DNA of 64,000 nt, taken from Sthenelais limicola. Lineage: Eukaryota; Annelida; Polychaeta; Phyllodocida; Sigalionidae. The stretch is taken from the NCBI GenBank assembly GCA_942159475.1, contig OW804095.1, positions 146,734,314-146,798,313 of the forward strand, read 5' to 3'. The number at the start of each line of letters is the position of its first letter. Position 1 is the first letter of the stretch. Shown piece after piece: positions 11,949-24,592 of the stretch. The notes beneath the pieces were generated by a model. That model had not been told where the DNA came from. It did not search any database and saw only the letters and a program-made list of their open reading frames with translations. The position numbers and the translations under genes are program-made.

Positions 11949-13363
11949 ATATACGTCCAATCATTACATAGATTACAGGCTGCGATCCTAGACTGGACAT
12001 TTTAAAAATCAATACATTTTGCATTTGATTTTATGCACTGCTCAGAAGAAAACCTTTTAATATTCAATAAACAAATGTGCTCATTAACACCCATCCCAAA
12101 ACAGTATTCTTTAATACAATTTCTCAAGTTTTGACACTTTATTCCCTTATCAAGTTGATTTCAAATTCTCTTTTTAAGCCTTACTTTTTTTTAAATGTGA
12201 CCTTAGCATGACATACTGGTCCATAGCAGAGGAGATGCCATTCACCGTGGAGTATCGGCCGCACAAGAGGCAATAAAAGAGATCTTATTGGCCCTTAGCC
12301 TTTTTATACTGGAAGTAAGAGATCCTAAATAGGAAAAATGATGCTGAAATCTAGAGGTTTGACACTAGGATACCTGATACTTGTCGCTTTAGTATTACTT
12401 ATGACACGAACCGGTCGCCAATAATATAGACTACATACTTACGGTTCATCGGTTGAGGTGTAGCAGGTGGTGTCGTAAATGGGGTAGGTATGTTAGAAGG
12501 AGATATTTATTACACGCTTACGCTGTATGAAGGGTCCGATAAAGGGGTGCAATAACAGTTGCTTTATTATACTTGTGCAATAAAAAGTCGAATTTATTTT
12601 TCTTTTAGGCTGTAGGTACAAGTCAAAAAGGAGTCAAACGGACATTTTTCTATATTCTATTTTTCTAAGGTCATGTTCCAAATAATGAATTAAACTATAG
12701 GCGCTAGTGATTGAATATTTATTGCAGCATTAACAGGAAAATCGCTTTCCGGCCCCTTTCACCGGAAGCCTAATTCTGCTTTCTCCGTTAGCATCGATCA
12801 CAAACTAAAATCTGGCAAATTGACTTTCAAATTGGTAAGAATTATAGGAAAAAAAGGAAAAATCGTCAGTTCTTGATTTCAGCTGAGAATGCAACTTGTA
12901 GCATAGCCTTTGACCTTATAGTGTTTTATGCAAAGCAGTCTTAGGTGACTAGACAGTCGCTAGACAGTAGTGGTGTTATATGTAGTCCTATATCACATGC
13001 TGTTCTACCATGTAGCCTGTATTCCCCTAGGGTAATATTCTACTATAAAACACACAGTCTAGGTAGATGAGACAGGTGGGTGTATAGGCTGGGGGCCCTT
13101 TAGTTGGCTCCTTTACATGTAACCAGTAAAGTTCTGCCTAATGACTGGACTTAATTGAAATGTAAAGCTATTAACCCCTGCTTTGGTAGGATATTTGTAG
13201 TGTAGAAACAAGAAATATGTTCCATATTAGACAATTTCCTCTGAAACTAATGTAGTAAACCCTCAACCGTTTCAATTTCATCGTCACTTTGTCACAAGCA
13301 ATTATTGTCCATTATCCATAACTGCATTTGATATATGTAGTGAACCCTGAAAAACTGTCTTCT
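11949..13363. other. Mostly featureless; family D relic at 12771-12905
   Basis: TTCTGCTTTCTCCGTTAGCA at about 12774 and TCAGCTGAGAATGCAACTTG at about 12880 are the two D ends about 130 bp apart, an internally deleted copy. Nothing else was recognised. Confidence 0.5.
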
Positions 13364-13434
13364 TCAACCGGGATTGGAACCACGGATCTCCCACTTTGCG
13401 TGCGGACATGCTACCATTACACTACCGAGGTTGA
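13364..13434 (-). pseudogene. tRNA-like relic or tRNA-derived SINE head
   Basis: On the minus strand a 71-nt stretch has 6-bp complementary ends (TCAACC/GGTTGA), an A-box-like TAGTGTAATGG, a B-box-like GGTTCCAATCC and an anticodon-arm-like hairpin. The loop lacks the invariant T33 and the seventh acceptor pair fails. It is therefore a decayed tRNA gene or the tRNA-derived head of a SINE rather than a working tRNA. No SINE body could be delimited. Confidence 0.55.
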
Positions 13435-13532
13435 CTGATACTCAAAGGCCACCACTGAAACTAGATTCATTATTCAGATTCAATTACGTATAAACATGTT
13501 ATAGGATAAATGACCGGAATTGAGAGGATGCA

Positions 13533-13594
13533 GGTCCACTGTTTGATGCATAATCCCTTGGCTTCGCCTTGGGATTATGCACAAACCGTGCACC
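13533..13594. repeat. Long hairpin related to the 55-bp minisatellite
   Basis: GGTCCACTGTTTGATGCATA..CCC pairs with GGGATTATGCACAAACCGTGCACC across a TTGGCTTCGCCTT loop. The right arm is essentially the sequence that forms the 55-bp tandem unit at 53.5-54.3 kb. Confidence 0.75.
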
Positions 13595-13712
13595 AACATG
13601 CCCAAAATGGAGGTTATTAATCCTTCAATCTCTGCCTCAGGGAGTTTTAGCCCCAAGACTGTCAAAGCAGGGATCAATGTTGTCCAGACACTTCTAAAGT
13701 ATTCACTCTACT

Positions 13713-14485
13713 AATAGGGGATTTGCATGTGTGTCACCTTGAATATCGATGCACATGGACATATGTGATGTGTTTCAGGAAAATGAGTCATAAGTCGCAA
13801 AAAATGGATTTTGAGATATCACCATATATGAAAAGATGAGATCAAGCCGATTCCAATGATAGTAAACAGTCTAATAATCTAATAACTATTTCTGGATTTT
13901 AAGTTTGATATTTGAGTTTTTTTTAAAAAAGTTTCCAATATTTCTGGGGGTCAATAAACAGTAAAGTAACTAAATGTAGTCCATGTGAGGACCTTTAAAT
14001 CAAAAGGATATATTACATAGATTGTCCTGAAATTTGAGACATCGATTGATATAGCTATAAGTTACAAAGGGATGAACCCTCCAAAAAGTAGAACATTCCA
14101 ATAATGAGATCTTGTGGAAAAAACACTTTAGAATATATCAATTTTGCGACTTATGACTCATTTTCCTGAAACACATCTCATATGGGAATTGTATGTTAGT
14201 GTAAATGCTACAGAGAACATGTTATGTTTACCTTGGAATATATAACAGTGATCTCATGTCAGTAGACATTTGTTTTACATGTTTCCATTAAACATTACTT
14301 AAACATCTTTCCCGTCATTTCATTTGTTTTTCATGGGTCAGTTACACAAACAAAGATATTGATGAAAAGATACTTCGATTCTTCGATAAAACTGTTGCTA
14401 ATGATGTGTGTATCAGGCCTGAATTGAATCTATCCCAGCATGCACTGCAATAGACAAGCCTAGTGAGACATGCACATCTCCTATT
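13713..14485 (+). mobile_element. Family C element interrupted by a family B element
   Basis: The left end AATAGGGGATTTGCATG and right end ACATCTCCTATT enclose a C body split by a complete B copy at 13765-14179. Removing B restores a continuous C element of usual length. Confidence 0.9.
13765..14179 (-). mobile_element. Family B element nested in family C
   Basis: Full length, ATAT on both sides (13761-13764, 14180-14183). It inserted about 50 bp into the C element and is therefore younger than that copy. Confidence 0.94.
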
Positions 14486-15261
14486 GCAACCTTGATCCTC
14501 TCGCAAAAAATCCATGTGCCATCATATTATACTTAATCCAAAACCATTCCTAACAGCTTTTTCTCGAGGGAGCCACTTACTAGCCAATTGCATGTCAGCC
14601 ATCTCAATGTATCTGGAGAAGCCATTTGACCTTGATAATGAGTTATACAAATTGGCCTTGACCATGACCTTGTCTATGAGCTTAGGATTGTCTATGGGTG
14701 GCATAAAAAAGGTTGGCCCTGTGTAGTTTAGAGCCAGGATAGAGGCACACCATGCCAGCTTTTACATTACTGATGAACTATATTACTTTATGTCATGTCT
14801 GGGACTAATAAGTGAGTAAAAAGATCAGCCATTTTTGTCTCTGTTTTAGAAAGAACAGCAACAACTTCAACAGCTTCATATCGATCTAGCATCTTGAAGC
14901 TGCATTCGCTGCTATTAGGACAACATAAATCTGACCAGAATTACTCATTGTTGTAGTTTAAGAAACAGAAAAGTGATATCATTCCCAATTTTGTTCAAAG
15001 AACTTTCACAAAATGGTAGGAATAGAAAGGAACACAAAATAGAAATCGTTACTCTTTGATCTTAGACTTAATGAAAGTTACTACAGTTGCATAGTATTTG
15101 TCAAAAGCAGGGTTTTCTTTGCAGTTCATGTAATGGTATCAGGACTCTATCCATCAAGGTGTCGTCTACTTTGTTTGAGTGTCAGTTTGTCAGGAAATTT
15201 AGACAGCTCTAGACATTACTTCTGCTAAATCCTACTGACCGATATACCAGAGAAAGTATTT
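14486..15261. other. No feature recognised
   Basis: Overlapping frames of 60-70 codons on both strands at 14.5-14.7 kb have no domain. Confidence 0.4.
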
Positions 15262-15564
15262 GTGATGTGTTCCAGGAAAATGAGTCATAAGTCGCAAAAT
15301 TGATATTTTTCAAAGTGTTTTTTCACAAGATCGCATTTTTGTAATGTTCTAATTTTTGGAGTGTTTATCACTTATAGGTATATCAATCGATGTATCAAAT
15401 ATCAGGACAATCTATGTAATATATCATATCGTTATAAAGGTCCCATATTGACTACATTTAGTTACAGTTTCACTGTTTATTACAGATATATTGGAAACTT
15501 TTTTTTTTCAAAAACGAAAATATCAAACTTAAAATCTAGAAATATCTATCAGATTATTAGACCT
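15262..15564 (+). mobile_element. Family B element, right end missing
   Basis: Intact left end GTGATGTGTTCCAGG preceded by ATTT. The match stops near 15564, where GATCTCA-rich sequence begins. Confidence 0.85.
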
Positions 15565-15690
15565 CACAAGATCTCACAAGATCCCACACTATTTCATGGG
15601 ATCTCAGAAGATATTATTTCATGAGATATCACGAGTTGTGGCAAAGGAAAAAGGTTGGACGAGATTTCATGGGATCTCACAGAAAAGCGT
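15565..15690. repeat. GATCTCA-rich irregular direct and inverted repeat
   Basis: Repeated blocks such as CACAAGATCTCACAAGATC and TTTCATGGGATCTCA occur in both orientations, abutting the truncated B element. Confidence 0.6.
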
Positions 15691-15795
15691 CTCTTGTCTG
15701 TAACCAGCCACACTTCAGCGAATTCAAATCTAGGACCTGAACAGGACGACCTATGATACAAATGTCACTATCCTTTGATCAAAAGCAAGACCTGT

Positions 15796-15925
15796 GGCGA
15801 ATAAAGAATATTTGAATTGAATTGAATGTTGAACCATACTCATAACCTAATGTTTTTTTCTTGAATTTGAGTATTTGAGGAGAATGGTGAAGGGTAATCG
15901 ATCATTTTCTGATCCCACAGGACTC
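15796..15925 (+). mobile_element. LINE 3' tail joined to family A remnant
   Basis: GGCGAATAAAGAATATTTG then (AATTG)n, a LINE 3' end, is followed directly by a degenerate family A right half (TTGAGTATTTGAGGAGAATGG). The same arrangement is seen at 61919-62138. Confidence 0.5.
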
Positions 15926-16555
15926 CTGCTCAGTCAGAACTCTGCTCCATCACTGCAGATGGCACAGTGCTGCCACTTAACGTCTACCAGTGACAACTTT
16001 ATCCGCTAGATCCAGCAGATGGCACTCTGTTTCACCAGGTAACCACAACTGTGGAGACACCATGCAGTAAAGTGGCTATCAACTAGATACTCTGTCTCAC
16101 CATAGCGAGTGGGGGGGGAGGGGGAGTGGAAGGTGTTTTGGTCATTAAGCCTGTCACCCTCTCCTATCCTATCAGCTAGTGGTAAGTATGGGGGGAACAG
16201 ATGATAACGTATTGGGGCTTTAATCCCTCTCTTTGCCTTCCCATGCACTATTTGGGATACATGAAACCACAGAAACATAGAGGAAAGAGTCTGATGACAT
16301 TAGCAGACCAGTTGTTGTGGTCATCAGGTAATGGGGATTTTATATAGTTTATAGCAATCCTCAAACGTTCAAATGTATACTGTAGACTTGGCCCTATGAC
16401 CGATATACAATATACCTGTTATATGAAATAGAATAAACCCAGGCGGTCGATCCATTTTCCCCCAAAAAAATAAATTGTTGAGGAAATAAAAGATTATTGT
16501 TAGTTCATTTTGGATCAGTTTCAGCTTGCGATCTTATCGGAAAACAATTACAAAA
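15926..16555. other. No feature recognised
   Basis: A 90-codon minus-strand frame (16006-16278) has no recognisable domain. A G-rich run is present at about 16110. Confidence 0.4.
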
Positions 16556-16651
16556 CCCCTCCCAGGGCAACTATACTTCTCCCAGGGCCACTATACCTTT
16601 CCCAGGACCACTATACCTTTTCCAGGGCCACTATACCTTTTCCAGGGCCAC
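16556..16651. repeat. 20-bp minisatellite, about 4.8 copies
   Basis: The unit is close to CCCAGGGCCACTATACCTTT, with single-base variants between copies. Confidence 0.9.
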
Positions 16652-17220
16652 AAGAAAATGAGAAGTGAATCCAGCTGAAACATTTCAGAGATGTTCACTC
16701 TTGTATAATCTCCTTCAGAGCTCCCAGCCTCCAAGAAGCTCACTTCATTGATTCCAGTTGTCACAAAACCGTTTCAAGCTATATTTCACTTAAGAGTGCC
16801 TTTGAATATCGTTTTCACCGTTACAAAGTTAATTCAGATATAGTAGACCATTTCTTAAATTTTTTAAAAGGTTTTATTCAACATCCTGCCATTATATGTT
16901 GGGCTTTTATACAACTAGTCATACAGTAGATCTTAATAGGCAAGAATTTAGATGAATTATTCCTATGTTCCTCTAATTCCAACATTGTTAAAACCAGGCT
17001 TCTTGTATTTCTAACATGGTTGTAGTTCCCAGAAACCTAATTAGTAAGTTCAGTAGCATGGGACAAACATCCTGTTGATCTGTAGTGAATCACGTATTCT
17101 GTGAATAATTAAATCTAACTAACTGAAGCAATCATTTATTCAGGATTAAACAAAGTGTTGGCTTAGAACCAGCGAGCGGCTGGCGATCATCTGGAACAGT
17201 AAGATAGGGGGATCTGGATA
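16652..17220. other. One arm of a dispersed 36-bp repeat; otherwise featureless
   Basis: CAGCCTCCAAGAAGCTCACT and the next 16 bp (from about 16727) recur at about 18112 in the same orientation. Nothing else was recognised. Confidence 0.5.
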
Positions 17221-17440
17221 GTGGCATCAAAAAATTACAATCACCAGCTCTACGCATTTTAATAAATGCTAAAATATTAGGTTGAGAAAGATGAATATTA
17301 TGTTTATCTGAGCATAGTGTAAGTGGTATACATTCGTAGATTTGTGGTGAACTGTATTTTGAACCTCATTTTTCTTAAATTTGGGTTAAATGAAAGAATT
17401 GGGGAGGGTGACTTGAGCAATTCTTGACATACCATCTATA
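17221..17440 (+). mobile_element. Family A element, strongly degenerate
   Basis: CACCAGCTCTACGCATTTTA, GGTGAACTGTATTTTGAACC and GGGTTAAATGAAAGAATTGG match the A body in order. Both ends are unrecognisable, indicating an old copy. Confidence 0.6.
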
Positions 17441-17942
17441 TCATATGTCTTGCCCTAACAAAAGGTCTGACTTGGACCATAGTGGGTTGGCTGAATGTTA
17501 ACTTTGTCTTGATTGATAGGTTCAAGCTTTACCTGATGACTCTATAGAAAAAGACATATTAATTTTTGACAAAACTCATTCAATCATGATTCGGAGTTAT
17601 GCCCGGAGATCAGAACGGTAGATATGTAACAAATAATAACTTCAAATATCTGAGCATTTCATTTGATATCATGAGATCATGAGAGTCCATGTTGTTCAGA
17701 CATATGAGTAGAACAAGGTTATGTGTAAACTTTTGTTTGATATGATGATGTAACTATAATGATATAACCTTGCCTGAATACAGAGAGAAAAAGAATATTT
17801 AAGTTGTTTAATAGTTTGAAGAATGTCATGTTTCCTGGAGGTGGACTAGTAATGCAATCTAATGAAACTTCTTCGAGGATGTGATGGGACCTATGGTCTT
17901 TCACAGGATTAAATCACACATAATGTGTAGTTAGTCACAGGG
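17441..17942. other. No feature recognised
   Basis: AT-rich sequence with one 61-codon minus-strand frame lacking any domain. Confidence 0.4.
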
Positions 17943-18046
17943 CTAAAACACCCACAATGTGCCCACATAGCACCCATATTGTACCTATATTCGGTCACTA
18001 AAACACCCACAATGTGCCCACATAGCACCCATATTGCACCTATACA
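17943..18046. repeat. 55-bp tandem duplication
   Basis: CTAAAACACCCACAATGTGC starts at 17943 and again at 17998. The two copies are nearly identical over their length. Unrelated in sequence to the 55-bp array at 53.5 kb. Confidence 0.9.
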
Positions 18047-18662
18047 ACACCATCACTCGGGGCAAGGCAGGGTCTCTTATTGCCTGGGGCACCTTGGACG
18101 TCGGCCATCTCCAGCCTCCAAGAAGCTCACTTTATTGATTCCAGTCATTAAGCACTTTCCCACCAGGGGTTTTATTGAGATTCACCTGCAACATCCGGGT
18201 TCTTCTCTAAAAAAAATACTGGCCAATCAGAGGCCAGCATTTGGACCTCTTGTCTGATGAGAAAGTACGGGATGCACAAAAGTGTAATATTAAAATTCCA
18301 CGTGCGATGTTCGTTGAGAGGTGGCTTTATCGCGAGGAACATGCTTTGGAAATCAATGATTTAGACTTGAAGTAGCCAAATTCGATTTCAATGGAACCAA
18401 ATTCACAAGATTTATTTCGGGAAATGTTCTTTGTAGTAGGTCTGTCCAACACATGGCAAGCCCATGCCCAAAACCTTTATGATTTCTTTAATTGAAACAA
18501 TATTTCATTTGGGGAATTATTGGGAAAAAAGATTTTAAAGGCACTTGGAGCGTTGCATGTTCATAAAGTTTGTGATACCATAGTGGGTGGAGTTCTATGT
18601 TGATATTTATATTCATAGGAATAAAAGTGAACTCCCTCTAACCTGAATTATGGAGTGCTTGT
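18047..18662. other. Second copy of the dispersed 36-bp repeat; otherwise featureless
   Basis: The repeat shared with 16.73 kb is at about 18112-18147. A small hairpin, TGGCC..GGCCA, occurs near 18220-18238. Confidence 0.45.
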
Positions 18663-18897
18663 AGGTCAGATTTTCAGAAAATGTACAATTCAACTTCACC
18701 AATCTTCTCAAATAACCCAAATTTCAGACGAAAATAAAGTTCAAAATACAGTTCAACCTAACCAAACAGATTGCTAGAATCAATGCAATGCCGAATATTC
18801 ACGGATTTACCTAGTATTAACCAAATTGCAGCCTAATTTAACCAAATTTACTAAATGTGTACAGCTGCCAATTGTGCATTTTCTGAAATTCTGACCC
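18663..18897 (-). mobile_element. Family A element (A-I)
   Basis: Full length. The first base of the left end is changed (AGGTCAG). The flanks TTGT and ATGT agree at three of four bases. Confidence 0.9.
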
Positions 18898-19216
18898 ATG
18901 TAAGAAATTTCTTTGTTGACGTATGTCGACACCCCTTCAACGGTTTTACATAGTATATAGAAGTATTGATAGTATTGCATTGTGTGATATGACTTACCTT
19001 GCGATCAGGCCTATGTTAACAATTTGAAAATGCATTATCATAATGTTAATTTAAAACGATTTGAAAGTGTAAAATGTAGTATCCAAAGGTATATGTGTAA
19101 GAGCACGACGCGATCATTCGGATTCTCTGTTTATTGTTTTTAAAATTGTTTTTAGTAAAAATCTGTTTGTATTACAAGAAGATAGATTGGTGAATTACAT
19201 CACAACGTACTTATTT
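18898..19216. other. No feature recognised
   Basis: Short AT-rich spacer between an A and a B element. Confidence 0.4.
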
Positions 19217-19623
19217 GTGATGTGTTTCAGGAAAATGAGTCATAAGTCGCAAAAATTATATTTTTCAAAGTGTTTATTTTACAAGATCACTTTAATGGAA
19301 TGTTCTGATTTTTGGCGAATTTATCACTTATGGTTGTATCAATCCATGTATCAAATTTTAGGACATTATAAATAATTATCATTTCGTTTTAAAGGTCCAC
19401 ATATGGAGTATATTCAGTTACTTTACTGGTTATTGTCCACCAGAAATATTACAAACTTTTTTGTCAAAAATAAAAATATCAAACTTAAAATATGGAAATA
19501 CATATTAGAATATTGGACTGTTTACTATCATTAGAATTGGCTTGATCTCCTCTTTTCAGATAATGGTGATATCTCAAAATTCATATTTTGCGACTTATGA
19601 CTTATTTTCCTAAAACGGATCAC
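19217..19623 (+). mobile_element. Family B element
   Basis: Complete, ATTT on both sides (19213-19216, 19624-19627). The right end is the CCTAAAACGGATCAC variant. Confidence 0.94.
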
Positions 19624-20644
19624 ATTTTATCGAAGTTGTATGAAGTATTCTTATATAAAACTCTTTTCTATGTGTTATTGTATAATTTAGAGCCATGCCT
19701 TATGCAATCAGGCAACTTCTGAGAATATCAACGCTTGTCGCTGAAAGGTATATTTGTGTTGTCCTGAATAAACATAATTTAAAATCAAAATCAAAACTTC
19801 TCTCCCCCATCTCTCCCTCTATCTCTCCCTCGTCTCTCTCTCCCCTCTCAAACTCCTTCTCTCTCTATTTCTCTCTCTATATATAATGCTTCGAAACTTT
19901 GTCTTAGGTTTTCTTTTTTAAGAAATCTACTTTTAATGCGATAACCAATCCAATAGAAACTCCGTACAAACTTGTGTCGGTGATATTCCCCACTTTAGGT
20001 GAAGAGAGGAGAGATGAACCATATTGCATATAGACTTGACTATGAGTGATGAGTGAGAGCGTGTGACAGGGTATAGGCTAGCCTTAAGGCATATTTCATC
20101 TCTTAACTATATAAAGCCTTTACCTAACTATATTACTTCAACTATATCTGCCTTATACCCTCCAACCAACCCCTTCCCCACTACTTGACCTCTATAGTTT
20201 GATCGGTTCAAAGCGGTATTATACATTGGTAGGCTGGGGGCAGCCTATTAAAAGTTTCTTTTTTTTCATTACTTTCTAATTTTTTGTTATTCGTGTCCCT
20301 GCCATCGTGCCTTCTACAATCTAAAACCAGATAATAAACAACGATTACAATTTTAAAAAACTGCTAGCAGCTTCAAATTTTACTTTTATCGTAATTTTAA
20401 GAAAATTGTATACTAACTTATAGTTACAGTCAACATGCAGCATACCATTATAAAGACCTAGAGGGCATCTTGTCTGCTCATTTCAATGTTTTAAATGGTG
20501 ACCATCTTAAAAATGGTTACGGTGTTTTTTTAAAACAGACGTAGTCCCTCAGAAGCATTCATACTTATATTTCAATTTGACGACAAGATTCCCTCACAAA
20601 TATTCATTTATCTGCCCCACTATAAGTATATATACCCTCCCACC
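19624..20644. other. Featureless apart from a pyrimidine-rich tract
   Basis: A TCTCTC/CTCCC tract lies at about 19800-19880. The remaining sequence shows no repeat copy or frame of note. Confidence 0.4.
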
Positions 20645-20823
20645 AATAGGGGATTTGCATGTCTCACTGCGCATGTCTACTGCAGTGCATGCTGGGATGG
20701 ATTCTGATGAAATCTGACATACAAATATTTGGTGATATTTCATCAAAAATTGCAAGAATGTTTTCACCAATAATCATGGCTTGTATAGATCATCTATGAA
20801 AACCAAATGCATGATGGGAAAGT
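20645..20823 (-). mobile_element. Family C element, truncated
   Basis: The end AATAGGGGATTTGCATGTC and about half the body are present. The half carrying the CCGCCATTTTG motif is missing. Confidence 0.85.
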
Positions 20824-22078
20824 AGATATAAAGTGTGTGCATGTTAACGAATATTTAATATGATAGAGTAATTACCAAAGATAATCATTTATTTTTATTG
20901 GCCTTAAAAAATAAAATAAAAATAAAATAATTTCCTTTTAGAAAAATAACATTTTCACGTTTTTCTTAAATACCGACCAGAATATCATTCCCACAGGTTT
21001 GTGCATATTAAATCATTTGTATAAAACAAAATTACCGTTCATTTGATGTATGACACGTTATTGTACCCCCAATAGCTTAGAAGTTACAGCTTTCGGTAAA
21101 AAAAAAATAGTGTCGGAAATTATGTCTAGGTTTCAAATAAATTTCGCCTTTGTGGTATTACCCATTTGGGGAGAAAAAAAATTAAAATACTGGACAGATC
21201 CCACCCACAGGCATTCAACGGTCGTACAGGTTTAGGTGAATACTGCCACGTCTACCAACTAGTGTCGGAAATTATTTTAAATATTGGTGAATCGGCGGTG
21301 AAATCGGTCCCATGACTTTCAATGACAGTTTGTTGATATAACATTATGAAACTAGAAATAATTTATGCAGCTTGGACGCTGGTAGGCTTGAATATAATAC
21401 AACCAATCATTCTCAATACATGGTACTTCTTTCATAGGCTCCCTATTGTGTGACTTGTTCTCACCAGGTGGCGGTACTTTTTTTTTCACTAGGTGGCTGC
21501 ACCAGGTCAATGCATTGCATTTATAATTTCTTTAACAGTAAAACTACCGCTAATACACTAATGTGGCATTTTTTATTTTTTTTTAAAGATTTTATTTAGG
21601 CTGGGTAATCATTTCCCAGAGGGTTTCCGGGTTGATATACACTATTGATATTGTCCAACAAATACTTATGAATATTATAAGTGGTACTCTTCTAGAGTTT
21701 ATATGTATAACGTATATGTATGATGTTGGGAATCAACCTGATCAAACCACCCATTTAACTGTACATATGATTGTGGCTAGTCAGCTGGGAGGGTCTAAAC
21801 TCATCAACCATCGAAATGATTCATACACAGAGGTCTGTGAACATGCAGGGCCAGTGCTGATGATAAATGATGAATAAAAGGATGCAACTATGCTGTTGTA
21901 CCTTTAAAAGCTATTTGGGCTGTAGATGTTCAATCTAAAGTTGCCTTCAGTTACTCTGACTTAATATATCTGGCAAACAGTACTTCATGGGAATGGTAGA
22001 GGAGTAATTTTATACTAACAAATTTTCATAATAACAATTAGCAAATATTTAAGTTGATCACAAGTAATCTGAGCCCAA
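20824..22078. other. Mostly featureless; minus-strand poly-A retroposon end near 21569
   Basis: A poly-T run (21569-21584) followed by AAAGATTTTATT reads on the minus strand as AATAAAATCTTT plus poly-A, a retroposon 3' end. An AAAATAA-type run lies near 20910-20930. A 61-codon plus-strand frame ending in a KLKYW motif was not identified. Confidence 0.45.
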
Positions 22079-22205
22079 TGTGCAACCAAAGTGCAGCCAG
22101 ATGTGCAACCAAAGTGCAACCAAAGTGCAACCGAATGTGCAACCAATGTGCAACCAAAGTGCAGCCGAGCCAAAGTGCAGCCAAAGTGCAGCCGGATGTG
22201 CAAGG
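22079..22205. repeat. 11-bp minisatellite (GTGCAACCAAA)n
   Basis: About 11 units of GTGCARCCNAA, with a TGTGCAACC phase shift between some units. The same motif recurs inverted just downstream (GGCTGCACTTTT near 22220). The array opens four overlapping frames on both strands, which are artefacts. Confidence 0.9.
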
Positions 22206-22320
22206 CTGGCTTACACTGGCTGCACTTTTCCCTAAATCCGGATGTAGTCCGTGGCCGTGCAAGGGCTGCGCATCCTAAGTGCATCCACGCAACCTGGGAA
22301 GCAGTCACCTCAGTCATGGG

Positions 22321-22480
22321 GTAAATGTGTCACAAGTCACAAAATTGATATTTTCCAAAATAAATTCTTCACAAGATATCTTTGGTGAAATGTTCTTACT
22401 TTTGGGATGCTAAGCGCTAAATAATTACTACCATGAACACATGTACCAAATTCTGAGACTGTATTGAATAAATCTAAAAA
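22321..22480 (+). mobile_element. Family B fragment, left part
   Basis: TGTGTCACAAGTCACAAAA followed by TTGATATTTTCCAAAAT and CACAAGATATCTTT matches the first 150 bp of B. Confidence 0.7.
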
Positions 22481-22580
22481 TTAATATTAAATTGACTATA
22501 GATTTATGTTTTGAATTTAACGAATCGCAGTGGAATTTTGATTCAATAAAATCTGTTTTAAATGATAAAGATCTATATAT

Positions 22581-22986
22581 GTGATGTGTTTCTGGAAAAT
22601 GAGTCATAAGTCGCAAAAAATAGATTTTGAGATACCATCATATTTGATAAGATGAGATCAAGCCGATTCCAATGATAGTAAACAGTCTAATAATCTAATA
22701 AGCATTTCTAGATTTTAAGTTTTATATTTTCGTTTTTGAAAAAAAGTTTCCAATATTTCTGGGGGTCCATAAACAGTAAAGTAATTAAATGTAGTCCATG
22801 TGAGGACCTTTAAAACGAAAGAATATATTACATAGATTGTCCTGATATTTGATACATCGATTGATATAGCCATAAGTGATAAACCCTCCAAAAGTTAGAA
22901 CATTCCAATAAGGTGATCTTGTGGAAAAAACACTTTGAAAAATATTAATTTTGCGACTTATGACTCATTTTCCTGAAACACATCAC
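22581..22986 (-). mobile_element. Family B element
   Basis: Complete, ATAT on both sides, ends GTGATGTGTTTCTGG and CCTGAAACACATCAC. Confidence 0.94.
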
Positions 22987-23109
22987 ATATGTAATAGAAG
23001 TATAGCTAGCATATGAGGTTATCCAAAGCAGTATAATTAACTACTTCGCAATAATGCGCGACCACCAGGAAAACTTTTAATCCATTCACACATACATATA
23101 ATTATGTAT

Positions 23110-23213
23110 GTTAACTATCATTGGAGTCGGGTCAATCTCATATTTTTAAATATGACTATATCTCAAAATCCAATATTTGGCGACTTGTGACTTTTTTTCT
23201 TGTAACACATCAC
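23110..23213 (+). mobile_element. Family B fragment, right end
   Basis: Begins TGTATGTTAACTATCATTGG and ends TTGTAACACATCAC. It is an isolated right third. Confidence 0.7.
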
Positions 23214-24031
23214 ATTTAACGGCGTCAAACAGCCCCAAACCGCGCACCAGGCGGCCCAATATACATTTACCAGTCCATTATTATTGGCATTCAGCCTGAG
23301 GAATGAAACACTTATTGACTAGAAAGTATGAAAGAACTTTACCGTTTGCATTTCATTGATAAAGGTAAATGTATTATGTTATCCGTTCATATTGTCTGCT
23401 CTTTATCCTCTCGTTATCCACTTGTATAACGACAGAGAAATCTCATTTGATAGTCATCTGATACAACAACTCCCCCGCAAGCTCAATTCTCTCCCCAGCC
23501 CAGAGATTTGTGCGAAGCCACTGGCTATGCTGGCTTCTATATATGGCTTCCTATCGTAGCCTTTGTCTCTGTGCTAAGGTTTCAGTAGAAAGGATCCAGT
23601 TCTGCTGTTGAGTGGAAGGTGGGACGAGGATGGCTTCAGGGAGGTTCTTTCAAAAAGAAATTGTTGGCGATATCACATATTCAATACGTAGACAAAATTG
23701 CCCGATGGAAATCTTGAAGCTCTGTATAATAGTAATTGCAGTAGGTAAGCGTTGCAAATGAATAAATTGTTTCGCTGAAGTGTGATATGAAACTTGGAGT
23801 TCACCCAAAGAGATCTTGTGAATAAAACACTTTGACAAATAGTAATTTTGTGAGTTTCCTGGACACATCCCATTTACTTTAAATAAAATTAAATGATGCT
23901 GACCGGGTATAACTATTCAGCTTTGTTTCAGGATTGCCTCACGGAAAGTACGTCATTAATCTGTACATATTTCAAGGCGTGAAGCTATAGTTATTACCTA
24001 TTGTGTAGGAATCCTTTCTAAAAAAGTGTAG
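23214..24031. other. Relics only
   Basis: At 23225-23260, CAAACAGCCCCAAACCGCGC resembles the 55-bp minisatellite unit. At 23795-23873 a decayed B right end is seen (AAAGAGATCTTGTGAATAAA to GGACACATCCC). The rest is featureless. Confidence 0.5.
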
Positions 24032-24376
24032 AATAGGGCATTTGCACAGCCGCCATTTTGAATTTTGATTCGCATGGAATTATGGGAGTAATGGTACAGT
24101 CTAAAATATATAGAAATCATGTCATGTTCAACATGGAATATTTATCAATGATCTAATATCAATATCCATGTGTTATATGTGTTTCCATAACACAAGCCTC
24201 CATCTTTCCCATCATGCATTTGGTTTTCATAGATGATTTTTTGAAGCTAGGATATTGGTAAAAACATTCTTGCAATTTTCAATAGAATATTGCCAAATAT
24301 TTCTATGTCAGATTTCATCAGAATCAATCCCAGCATGCACTGCAGTAGACATGCGCAGTGAGACATGCAACTCCCC
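24032..24376 (+). mobile_element. Family C element
   Basis: Starts AATAGGGCATTTGCACAG, then CCGCCATTTTGAATTTTG. The right end CAACTCCCC passes directly into a family A fragment, with the last TATT missing. Confidence 0.88.
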
Positions 24377-24585
24377 AATCCTCTCAAATATCCCAACTTC
24401 AAGACAAAACTGAGGTTTGACCTACAGTTCAACATAACCAAACCTTATTGAACTCTACACCAAACATATTGACAATGACAAGACTTATAATCAAACGACT
24501 TTTAGTTGGGTTGGAAGAGAACGAAACAATAACTAGAAACCTTTAGTTTTTGACCAATATTAACTGAGACTACAGCTTTATATTA
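24377..24585 (-). mobile_element. Composite of family A and family D fragments
   Basis: 24377-24475 matches the family A body (AATCCTCTCAAATATCCCAA, then TTCAACATAACCAAAC). 24480-24583 matches a family D end read on the minus strand (TTTTGACCAATATTAACTGA). Confidence 0.6.
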
Positions 24586-24592
24586 GGGGCCT

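Noticed and set aside
22015..22324. Four overlapping frames on both strands
   Set aside because: A by-product of the 11-bp tandem repeat, which lacks stops in several frames.
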